A stretch of DNA of 64,000 bases from contig JBBELK010000624.1 in assembly GCA_037783545.1 (NCBI GenBank), forward strand, positions 62,001 to 126,000, written 5' to 3'. The position numbers were made by a program, and so were the translations under genes. The DNA comes from Henricia sp. BOLD:AAB3569. Lineage: Eukaryota; Echinodermata; Asteroidea; Spinulosida; Echinasteridae. Below the pieces are notes generated by a model. The model had not been told where the DNA came from. It saw only the letters and a program-made list of their open reading frames with translations, and made no database searches. This document shows positions 55,483-64,000 of the stretch, piece after piece (the stretch's first letter is position 1; the number at the start of each line of letters is the position of its first letter).

Positions 55483-56768
55483 TCCTATTTTCGGCAATAA
55501 TGAACCAATTTACACAATATTAGGGTCGTTTTAGATGTTTTCAGGACGCTAAGTCCAACTGTGACACTTTCAAAGTGACCGGAAGTGGCCATCACTGACT
55601 TCCGGTGGAGAAGTGTCGTGCACCATTAACATCATCATCCACGTCGGATTTAAGTTCATTTTCACACAACCCTCTGAAGATTTTGCTAACATGGAACCAT
55701 ATTGCTGAAACCTAGGACAAGTACATGTACAGGTGAAGCTTTTAGATAGATGCTGCAATGACGTAATAACCATTAAAACACTACAACATTAAAACAAACT
55801 GGTTCGGTGGGTACTACCTGCCTGTCATCATAAATTAACCCGTGACTCTTATACCTATGTCTGCTTCAGTAAGCATCAACACCGGTCGTATTTGTGATAG
55901 TGTGGTAAAATCCGGAAGACCGGCAAACTACGATCAAGAGAAATCCCACCGCTGCCACCATTGTGGCGAAAACAGAAAGAATTAACGCCAATGACAAATC
56001 CCACCGCTGCCATTATTGTGGCCAAATAAGAGGGGACCAACCAATTCCCCAGGATCGGTCAGCCGATACGGTATCCTCACATCTACAAAACAGATAGTTC
56101 ACTTGGTGCAACTGCACACCGTTTACACACTGATTTCCACCAAGCGTAGTCTCAACTATGGTACAGGAAGCTGGTCACGACACAGTCAAGATCATGGAAC
56201 GAACTTCCATCTGATGCTCAAAGCTAGTTAACAGCTCGGCTTTCTGCGAACTGTGCCGCGACTGGAACTTCATTTCTTATTGCCTTCGACTATGGGATCT
56301 CATTTGGAACCAAATCCTGCAGGCTTCCACCCTGGCCCTTGATGCCTCTGCTTGGAGACGTTCTTGGGCAGTACCACATTTACATCGCAAAAGGTATTTC
56401 GTGCTCGGGCTGTTTGTTTGTCTAGTGCAGCTAGGTGCGACCGGGTACTTGAGATATGGAATTGTAGAAGGGCCAGGGTGGAAGCCTGCAGGATTTGGTC
56501 CGACCTGTGGTTCCAAATGAGATCCCATAGTCGAAGACAATTACGAATGAAGTATTTATCTTAAAGCTTGACCTGTAAATGTCAAGTATGGCTCCATGTT
56601 AGCAAAATCTTCAGAGGGTTGTGTTGATAATGGTATACGACACTTTTCCACCGGAAGTAAGTGATGGACACTTCCGGTCACTTTGAAAGTGTCATAAATG
56701 GACTTGACGTCCTGGAAAACATCTACAACGATGAATTGGTTCATTACAGCCGAAAATAGGAGCCTGAC
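55483..56768. mobile_element. Foldback element with 180-220 bp arms and an inner palindrome
   Basis: Arms 55483-55705 and 56586-56768 mirror each other (GGCTCCTATTTTCGG, AGATGTTTTC(C)AGGACG, ACACTTTCAAAGTGACCGGA). Inside, 56285-56339 and 56469-56536 form a second palindrome (GGGATCTCATTTGGAACCA). AAATCCCACCGCTGCCA repeats near 55953 and 55997. Traces of a LINE-like C-terminal frame (SWNELPSDAQS near 56190) are weak. Confidence 0.75.
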
Positions 56769-57528
56769 TGGCCAAAGAAATGTAAATGCGCGTGCCATGC
56801 GCGCGTCACGCGCGCATCCGGTTTCCTTCCGTAGTGTACAAATAATGAATGTTTACGAGTGCAAAAGTCCTTTATCGCGGTGCGGCCACGTTCCCTTTTT
56901 CCCTATTTAAATGAATGTATCAAAATTAGGCCTATTTGTCTCTTTTGACCATTCGGTATGCAGATTTTGCAACTTCAAATGCTCAATGTTTTTTGCGCCA
57001 TTTTAAATATTCTTTTTTGCGCTCTTTCAGCTCATATCGTTTATATTGATCTTGGTTGATTTTTCCTTTTTTTATTTTTGTAACATACCTACAAATGTTG
57101 AAATTAGTTGACCATTGTTCATATATATGGAAAGACCAAAGACCAAATTAATTGTAGCATTTGTGCGTTTCACTCGTTTTGGGACCAAATTAAAGTTATA
57201 ACCGGAAATGAATTTGAATGAATTATTTTTTTAAATGTACGAAAAAACATATATCATGGGGAAAACGGTTGAACAACCGTTAGGCAAAGCTATTCAATTT
57301 TGATTCGTAAAATTTCAATTTGCCCTGGCAAAATTTCCGCACTGGTGCATATACATACACGTTACTGATCTCTAACGTGACGGGCTTCGAAACGATCTGT
57401 CTTTTCTAAAAGTCCCCTCCGGTGATGGGCAGTTCCGTTTTTAATTTGCAAACAGTATTTACAAAGACATTGTTCTGAGATCAGCGTTTCAGATTTTAAG
57501 TCCTACCTGCAACAGAAATGAAACTTAC
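56769..57528. other. No gene seen
   Basis: AT-rich start of intron 1 (just 3' of exon 1 in the gene's direction). Nothing recognised. Confidence 0.4.
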
Positions 57529-57834
57529 GTTTGTCACTCTGTGTCGCATTCTCAGCTCGTAACCATCAAGGAACCCAGTCAAGTTGTTAACGTGGTCGAT
57601 GGCCGTCTGGACGGTAGCAGGAAGAGCGCCAAATATAGGATTGTCCGGGAACGCGAAGAAACCGCCCACGAAGATGGGGATCCGTTCATTGGGGTCGAAC
57701 GCCGTGGACTGAGTGAGGTTTCCCGCTGTATCGTGGGTGTCGAAATGAGGCGGCATTTCGTAAGACTGGGTTGTATTCACGGTTAAAGTACAAATGAAAA
57801 CGATCAACTGCCACTTAACAATGTGAGCCAGCAT
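57529..57834 (-). CDS. GABA-B-receptor-like class C GPCR, exon 1 (start codon, signal peptide, start of ligand-binding domain)
   Basis: First coding exon, 102 codons. It opens with ATG in a fair context (GCCATC before ATG) and a signal peptide: hydrophobic residues about 8-20, likely cut near TTQS/YE. After a low-complexity stretch, IPIFVGGFF and AIDHVNNLTGFLDGYELRM (about residues 52-96) match the first strand and helix of the GABA-B Venus-flytrap domain, where family members read YIGGLFP and ALEHVN..ILPDYEL. The exon ends AAC before a consensus GTAAGT donor, phase 0. Sequons NTT, NLT and NLT are visible, and the last Asn forms a fourth (NGS) with the first two residues of exon 2. The protein should be a plasma-membrane receptor. 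GABA as ligand is not implied. The ORF reads on past the donor into intron, so splicing is needed. Confidence 0.88.
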
Positions 57835-58330
57835 GATGGCGGCGGTTAGCAGTAGTGGCCGGATAGCTGTTTGAACTACGGTTGAGACTTCTCAAAATAC
57901 AGGGGCACGTTATTCGTCAATATCGTCTGCGGTACTTTTAGTACGACGATAAATTGCTTGTCCTTGTGGCACACCGTGACAACAGCCTCCCCGAGATGTC
58001 CCGAAGGAGTGCAGTGGCAAGAGGAGTCCACAGCACGTGAGAAATGCAATGAGCCGTTAAACTCGGCTCAACTCGCGGCGCTGTTCCCAGAATAGAAGCC
58101 TGGCTAAAACTCCGGGTTACCCATTAACAATCCCAATCCATATGTAGATGTATTCACCATATATCTGCACATAGATGTTCTAAAGAGAATCTATATGCGC
58201 TTGCAAACAATGCCACATTCACACATTAATCGTCAGATCCCCAGTACGGCGAATCTCGCAATGACAAAGTATTGATCTCCGAGCTTCAGACCAGACACAG
58301 TGGAGAATCACCACGTACGTACGACGAATA
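57835..58330 (-). promoter_or_regulatory. Probable 5' UTR and promoter region of the receptor gene
   Basis: About 500 bases upstream of the start codon in the gene's direction, more GC- and CpG-rich than the surroundings and free of the repeat families seen elsewhere. I see no TATA box or initiator that I would name. The assignment rests only on position next to exon 1. The next repeat begins near 58366. Confidence 0.35.
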
Positions 58331-58365
58331 TCTACGTCGCAGCCAATGAAACGCCTTGCTTGATC

Positions 58366-58680
58366 ATAGGCGTAGTAAGCTCTTCAAAAGTGGGGGTGGG
58401 GCACATACATGTAATATCATGTAATAGCATTGCCATTGCCGTGGCGTTTTATCAGCGGTGTTATATTAGTTTCATTAATGTTTTCAAATTTTTGCCGACA
58501 GGGAAGAAATTGACATATTTGCCCCCCCCCCCCCCCCCCCTCCACCAACCACCCCACCCCACCCCCCACCCCACCCCACCCCACCCCACCCCCTATTTTG
58601 AAAGTGGGTGCATCAGCACACCCCCCCCCCCCCCCCCCCCCCGCACACACACACCCCGCCATTACCAACAGACTACCAGC
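58366..58680. repeat. CCCCA-rich low-complexity tract, probably a decayed MITE
   Basis: ATAGGCGTAGTAAGC at the left resembles the CGTAGC termini; C runs at 58521-58541 and 58620-58642 enclose an (ACCCC)n array. The right terminus is not clear. ORFs here are composition artefacts. Confidence 0.65.
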
Positions 58681-58849
58681 ACAGTGGAAACAATTGTACC
58701 TAAACGGTAATTTTTTTAACTTTAATTGTATATAGATATTATAAGAAATGTTGACGGTTCAATCGTTATATTTGCCGTCTGTGATGTGTTCCCATTTCTA
58801 AAATACAAACAATAATTGAACGTATGTATTGTTTGTTCCCCTAACTTGC

Positions 58850-59431
58850 ATCCTGAGATCTCAGGGAATTTCCACTCTGCAAAGCGACGTGACAATACCC
58901 TGAGGAAATACACGCAAATCTGTGGAGCGAGCCGGCTGTTAGCCAACTCACGCCCGAGTCATTTTGATGTAATTTAATCAATTCGGTCATGTTATGCCGA
59001 AAAGAAACAATTTCTATACTTTCCAGAAATTGTATTGGGTTCCGTTCCTTATGACTGTCCCATTCCTACCAAACTTTCAAACGACGAACCTTATTTACTC
59101 GGCAGTTTTTCAAATTAATAACAGGGATGCATGCTGACGAATGTAATGGAACGGATTCCCCAGCATGCTTTAAATAGCAGCCAATCGCCGACGCGGACAA
59201 CGGCCAGCATTACCGAGTACATGTATCACATGCGTGCACGGTGTTTACAATCTGCGCGCGTTACATTTGAATGCCTGCAATCGTGTTGCAATGCACTGCA
59301 GGCGTCCTGATTGGTCTAGCAGAGGCGACAAGATTTCTGTCGCTAGTCCCACCGCCAAATGGGGCCTTTTTCAACAGGGCCACTGTACGCAGGAGTTGGG
59401 GAGTGCGTTAAAGGGGCACTGTTGCAAGAGG
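58850..59431 (+). repeat. 590-bp repeat block C, copy 2
   Basis: Direct copy of 50553-51141. Followed by inverted remains of blocks B and A, unlike copy 1, which is preceded by them in direct orientation. Confidence 0.88.
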
Positions 59432-59594
59432 ATGCTAACTTGTCGCGGCCCGTATAACGTATAGCGCACTTTAATTCTAATTTAACGTGATGGATAAAAA
59501 AAATACGGCCTTGTGTTATTGTACGCACCGTTAATAGGGAGGTTTAGATGCTTCGGTCGGAGTTTTTGCTATATTGTTGTCATTTGCACTTAAA

Positions 59595-59795
59595 GGTACA
59601 CACCGGCCTACTGTTTACATGATTTAGTGATGTAGCAGCATTGACAATACTTTTTTGATGGTCGTTGTGAAAAAAGATCATCAAAATATCCCATAATTTA
59701 CTAAATAGTGCAAAATTAACAAAAACAGTCAAAAGACGGGTTATACGCTTTACCAGCCGTTGCAACTACGCGCGAGCCTCACGACTTTGTCACAA
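59595..59795 (-). repeat. Block B fragment, inverted
   Basis: Reverse complement shares GTCGTGAGGCTCGCGCG, GGCTGGTAAAGCG and CAATGCTGCTACATCACTAA with 49820-49960. Only one unit is present. Confidence 0.65.
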
Positions 59796-60149
59796 ACGAT
59801 TCGCCCTTCTCCTACTCAGGATATCTCCAATTTTCTGCTCACGATTTCACTGGACAGCCCGAACGACCGAATAGGAATTTCCGTTTTCTTTTGAAGAGTT
59901 GGCATAATGTTTTTGTTAACAAACGTACACCGGTGCAACACATGCAGCCGTGTGTGCACTCGGGCTATTTGCAGTGCTGCGCGGGGCAAATATCCTACAC
60001 TCCACTGTAGCCTGCCGTAGCAGGCGCTCGCGCTCCCGTTCTCCGGACTTTCGAAACAAACATTTATGTTCGAATTTTCATACCTATGTTCAACTTTGTT
60101 TCATACCTGTATAAATAGTCTCTCTTTTGTCAATTACTTATAAATATTG

Positions 60150-60310
60150 GGTGGAAATCAGAGTTGAATTTGGTGCAGTTCTGCAGTAAGAAACTTTCAT
60201 GCGGCTGGACACAAAACTAACTCGCAAGACCATGTGACTTTTTGGAACCAGAATCTGGTTCCGAAAAGTCACGTGACCTTGAATGTTTGAAAAATGCTCA
60301 AAAACGGCCA
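60150..60310 (-). repeat. Block A, inverted, with palindrome
   Basis: Reverse complement of 60150-60232 matches 49253-49315 (TGCAGAACTGCACCAAATTC). A 48-base palindrome at 60231-60278 around GGAACCAGAATCTGGTTCC parallels 49207-49252. CGTTTTTGAGCATTTTTC follows in reverse. Confidence 0.7.
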
Positions 60311-60519
60311 AATTTGAGGCGTCTTTTCAGGATATATCTAATTTACTCTGGAAAGCGCTTCAGAATAATGTATGGGATTATTTCGAGCCCAAAATAGCCC
60401 AACAAAGCCGGTGTGTCCCTTTAATATGTAAATTACTTTTTTCCGTAGGACACATAGAGCAAGTTCGGGTGCTGACCATTAGGCAATTTGCGAAATATTT
60501 TCGCACATGCGTACTCTCT

Positions 60520-60725
60520 AAATGCAAAAGAGTGAAAAACTCACTCTTCAAAAGAGTGACTCCCTTATAAATAATAATAATAATAATAATGAAAATTTAT
60601 AATGCGCCGGTATCCATCAAAAAAGATGCTCATGGCGCAGAAGAAAAAAAACCACTCGGAAACAGTGAAAATCACTCTAGAAATAGTGAAATTCTGTAAA
60701 AAGAGTGGTAATCACTCAAAAAAGT
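60520..60725. repeat. CACTC-repeat MITE remnant with nested retroposon end
   Basis: AAAGAGTGA and ATCACTCT motifs on both sides enclose 60557-60645, an (AAT)n run followed by AATGCGCCGGTATCCATC, the inverse of the retroposon end at 49344-49415. Confidence 0.55.
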
Positions 60726-60740
60726 AGTTGGATAATTTGG

Positions 60741-61457
60741 AAACGCGTGTAGTCCAATATTTATCGTTTTACCGCAGCCAACCGATAGAGGATTCGAAAT
60801 TTCTTGAGAGGCAGTTTTGTTCGCAAAATAACCCCATCTTATCCTTTAGACACTTTATACAACTTGTAGAAATTTTACGTATTTGTTTTATTGTTAATAA
60901 TTTTGTGGGGGAGGTCCTACGTCGTCGAGGCGAGGGCGATTTTATAACAAATACACCGACATCTGAGTTAGAGTCACTCCACAATTTTATTTCTGCAAAA
61001 AAGCGAGCGGTGTGCAAGCCAGCGGCTTAATCTCATACAACAGACTCTGGTCTACATGTATACAACAAACAGATTACATTTTTTTATGGACCAATATAGG
61101 CATTCTGCATGAGTGCATTTTGGTTTTATGCAAACAAAAGAATACTACCGCTTGTGTAATTAATCCAATCACTGGCTGATGGCTCTTACAACAATACATT
61201 AATTCATGCAACCCATGGTCGGTAACCATGGCAACAGTGCGCCTGTGCATAAACACGGATTTCTTAGACCGACCGCAAGAGGGCTTCCATCAACTTCCAG
61301 GACTTGCAGAAAATCTAGTTTTGTTTGTTTGGCCCGCCATACACCCGCAAATTTCTGCATATGCATAATAGATTTAAATTCATTCTTTACCCACATGGCC
61401 TAGGCTATTCGTGCGTATCATTCATTTATACGGAGGTTTTCTATAGTGACTCTCCAA
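60741..61457. other. No gene seen
   Basis: ORFs of up to 100 codons on both strands at 60728-61030 lack recognised domains. Lies upstream of the receptor gene. Confidence 0.4.
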
Positions 61458-61712
61458 TAGACCGTATTCCTGAACGCGGGAGGGCGCTAGAACAAGGTGA
61501 TTTGGGGGAAAATGTCCATAGACGACAGTAGAAAAGTGGGGGTACGTGCATACGTACGTACGTGGGGAAAAGTCGCGTACGCGGAGCGCGCAGGCCCGTG
61601 GCGCGCGCACAGATTTCCATTACAAATAGACGTCTGGAAGGCGTGCGCGCGTAGCGCGTTTTGTGTTCGAACACAACGCGCAATGGGCGCGTTCAGGAAT
61701 ACGGCCTATAGG
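61458..61712. repeat. GC-rich palindromic repeat next to family K
   Basis: CCGTATTCCTGAACGCG at 61462 is mirrored at 61687-61706. Interior has CGTACGTACGT, GCGCGCGCAC and mirrored GTGCGCGCG. Probably a MITE whose right end overlaps the start of the family K copy. Confidence 0.6.
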
Positions 61713-61963
61713 GGCGGTCGGGTTGGCGTACGGGTTCTTTTCTCGCCTTTTCTCGCCTGGGTTTGCAGTCCCTACTTGACCGCGTGGGTTTTCCCCTGGG
61801 GCATTTCTCTGGGGGTTTTCCTCCCACTTCTAAAACTGCAACTCCTTCTTCGTCATCTCAAGTTGATAATATAGTATAGTTAAAAGCTAAAACCGTATAG
61901 TTGATGGCATAAAGGGCCTTAGTTGCCGAAGATGCCATAAAATATACAACAACAACAACAACT
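61691..61963 (-). repeat. Dispersed repeat family K, copy 3
   Basis: Inverse of 30328-30545: GGGTTTTCC blocks, CTGCAACTCCTTCTTCGTCA, ACCGTATAGTTGATGGCAT and a terminal (AAC)n. Best preserved of the three copies. Confidence 0.75.
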
Positions 61964-62239
61964 CTCCCATTCAGGTGTTCGCACTCGCACTGAGCTGACG
62001 CGCTTTTCACTCTCGACTCTGTACATTCGCCCCCGCCCCCGCCACCGCCTATTTTTTAGTCATGGTCGTATTTGTAGATGGTATGGGTTCATTACCATGA
62101 ACGGACACCTAAAAATCTGCCTTTTTATGATCTATAAACCACGATAAAATGTTAGTTTGATGACAAAAAAAAAAGGGAATGTCCGTACATGATAATCTTT
62201 TTCTATAATATTTTTTCAGGCTTGTTAGCTTTTGAGCGC

Positions 62240-62510
62240 CGTTTCACTTGCGGAATGGCCGGCCACTGGTCACGAAACTGACCACTTTCCTTTGGGTCCA
62301 GCTCCTATTCCCGTTTCCGCTCCAAAGCAAGACCTACCACAGCCGTTCCACCAAGTTCAACCTATACATGTACAAGCAGCCCTCTCCCTGGACGTGGCAA
62401 GCACCCGCTTCCCAGCCAGTACAACCCGGAACCTCTTCCTCAGTTGTTCGACGCTCGTACCGCCACTGGTGCCGCAGACCTGCAAAAAACGAAAATATGT
62501 GCGGTTGATC
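62240..62510 (+). pseudogene. Relic of a DIRS-type gag C-terminus
   Basis: 62240-62281 reads RFTCGMAGHWSRN followed by TGA: a CX2CX4HX4C knuckle whose first Cys is Arg and whose last Cys codon has become a stop. The following frame (PLSFGSSSYSRFRSKARPTT) is Ser/Pro-rich like the tail of such proteins. It precedes a second, better gag and so comes from another copy. Confidence 0.5.
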
Positions 62511-62671
62511 GCCCACGGGAATTATCATAATATTTAGTTTCTCCACGGTACGTAAGCAAGAATGTTACCTGTGTATGTTCAGGGTTATCTGGGTGTGGCG
62601 GGACCTTCACTTCACGTTGGCTCGCACCACACAGCAGACGTGTAATTTTACGTTCCTGGGAGAAGAAGTGA

Positions 62672-63826
62672 AAAAAGGAAGGAAATAAACGGCAATTTGA
62701 GTTTAATCAGTCCGTCAACGTCCTGATAGCCGAAGCTGTTGGTAACCCCAACAACGCCGAAACCCTTTTGAAACGAGCTAAAGACTTGATTGATACAAGA
62801 CAGAAGCTGATTAAGCTTGCAGAACAAAGCGAATACGGCTGGACGACAGTTATCGAGTATGAAGCCAATGAGCTGGCTGACGATGAAGACGACGAAAAGA
62901 GAATTCAACGAGCCGAAGCCCGGGCAGCAAAGAGAAGCAAGAAGAAGCAAACTACCAATCAAGCGGCAAAGAAATTCAAGAAAGACTGGACCACTGACCC
63001 TATAGTACTTCTGCCGCTGTTTATCCTAATCAGCTTTTTCGTGGCATCCGGACCGTCGGACAAGGCAGAGGGGCCTGTTTCTTCTGTGGAAGGTTTGGAC
63101 ACTGGAAGGAAAGCTGCCCGGCAAGACGGCAGCATCAGACCACCACAGCGATCAAGCAAGGTTCAGCAGGCCACTAATGTAATTGAAACTAAAGTTAAGT
63201 ACAGTGATATGTCGTATGATAACCACTGCTTTGAAGATTCCCTGTTACAATTTGAACCGGACAAAGAGTATGCTGATTATGAACAAAATCAAGGAAATCA
63301 ACTAATCAAAGTTTCTGGTAGACTAAAAACGCATTCTCTTTTCTGGCGTCAAATTGGAACCCCAGAATATATTATGGAGACGATTGTCAACGGTTATTCA
63401 ATTCCCTTTTACGATTTGCCATTGATGCAGTATTCTAAAAACAACAGGTCTGCTATGACCCATAATGCTTTTGTATCCGAGGCCATATCCGAGTTATTGC
63501 AGTTGGGTTCAATTGAAGTTTGTCCTTCACGACCCTACTTTACTAATCCTCTTACTGTTTCAGTTCAGAGGAATGCGAAGAAACGCCTCATTCTTGATCT
63601 AAGATTGCTGAATAAATTCATTCGAAAGAATTCAGTAAAATTTGAGGATATTCGCACGGCACAGAATTTCCTAAGACAAGGGGGTTTTATGTTCAAGTTC
63701 GATCTCAAATCCGGATATCATCATGTAGATGTACACCCCGAACACAGAAAATTGTTGGGTTTTCATTGGGTCCTTGACGGTAAGAGTACATACTTTTTAG
63801 ATTCAAGTGCCTCCCGTTTGGTTTAA
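62672..63826 (+). pseudogene. DIRS-type retrotransposon gag/RT frame, disrupted
   Basis: Open from just after a TGA at 62669. Residues about 5-80 are a helical gag segment (EFNQSV, RQKLIKLAEQSEYGW, YEANELADDEDDEKR). The expected zinc knuckle (CFFCGRFGHWKESC) lies in another frame at 63076-63117 and that frame closes at 63177. From about 63470 the main frame is reverse transcriptase: KKRLILDLRLLNKFIRKNS, then FKFDLKSGYHHVDVHPEHRK with the motif A Asp. It stops at 63826 after a shift near 63794-63798; RT continues at 63799. Confidence 0.85.
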
Positions 63827-64000
63827 GTTCTGCGCCATACATATTCACTAAAATTATTAGACCTTTAGTGAAAAAATGGAGAAGTGAGGGTAAAAATATT
63901 GTTATGTATTTGGATGATGGTCTAGGATACGGAAAGAATATTTTTGAAGCTACAAATGTTGCCGAGAACATTAGATCAGATTTTATTGCATCTGGTTTTG
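63799..64000 (+). pseudogene. DIRS-type reverse transcriptase, continuation after frameshift
   Basis: RFKCLPFGLSSAPYIFTKI, IRPLVKKWRS and YLDDGLGYG are the later RT motifs; LPFGLSSA with YLDDG is the DIRS-type form. The junction TACTTTTTAGATTC has two extra T relative to the expected frame. Open to the window edge; RNase H and tyrosine recombinase would be beyond it. Confidence 0.88.

Noticed and set aside
55915..56035. Possible C2H2 zinc finger (SHRCHHCGEN, SHRCHYCGQI)
   Set aside because: Only the two cysteines fit; the histidine half is missing and a stop follows. It is a short tandem repeat inside a foldback element.
62232..62546. Three overlapping ORFs as a novel gene
   Set aside because: The frame with the knuckle-like motif shows a decayed DIRS-type gag tail; the other frames are shadows.

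Overview
The window is animal genomic DNA, most likely from a marine invertebrate such as an amphioxus, echinoderm or hemichordate. It is AT-rich and intron-bearing, has no prokaryotic-style gene packing, and is crowded with palindromic repeats, Tc1-like, DIRS-like, Gypsy-like and non-LTR relics and tRNA-type SINEs. The exact taxon cannot be fixed from sequence alone.

The only host gene I can support lies on the minus strand. It encodes the extracellular part of a GABA-B-receptor-like class C GPCR. I assembled it by eye from eight small exons: 57529-57834 (start codon and signal peptide), 45262-45399, 37499-37666, 35620-35727, 28882-28947, 14655-14846, 12803-13084 and 11979-12051. The first seven introns are all phase 0 and the eighth is phase 1. 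The joined product is about 444 residues of Venus-flytrap ligand-binding domain. The membrane part should lie left of position 1, or in exons I could not recognise in the first 12 kb.

Nearly everything else sits in the introns and 5' flank of this gene and consists of mobile DNA. Left flank to 12 kb: duplicated segments, hAT-like and TAA-flanked MITEs. Intron 6 (13-14.6 kb): a tRNA-SINE and a palindromic MITE. Intron 5 (14.8-28.9 kb): a young foldback element, two broken Tc1 transposons, a 1.55-kb TTAACC foldback, nested MITEs and G-rich tracts. Intron 4 (28.9-35.6 kb): a TTA-flanked 0.9-kb MITE inside an older palindrome, and a non-LTR RT relic. Introns 3 and 2 (35.7-45.3 kb): Gypsy gag/RT remains, a second non-LTR RT relic, and a dead Tc1 with a 950-bp foldback in its 3' part. 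Intron 1 (45.4-57.5 kb): G-rich tract, TTAA-flanked hairpin MITEs, tandem repeats and a 2.4-kb inverted-repeat element holding further MITEs. Right end (62.2-64 kb): a DIRS-type retrotransposon running off the window.

The most informative features are repeats that date or delimit each other: neighbouring MITEs sharing one target-site copy, one repeat copy showing the empty site of an insertion in another copy, and arms of palindromes that differ by only a few bases. All homology statements come from reading translated sequence by eye; no database search was run.
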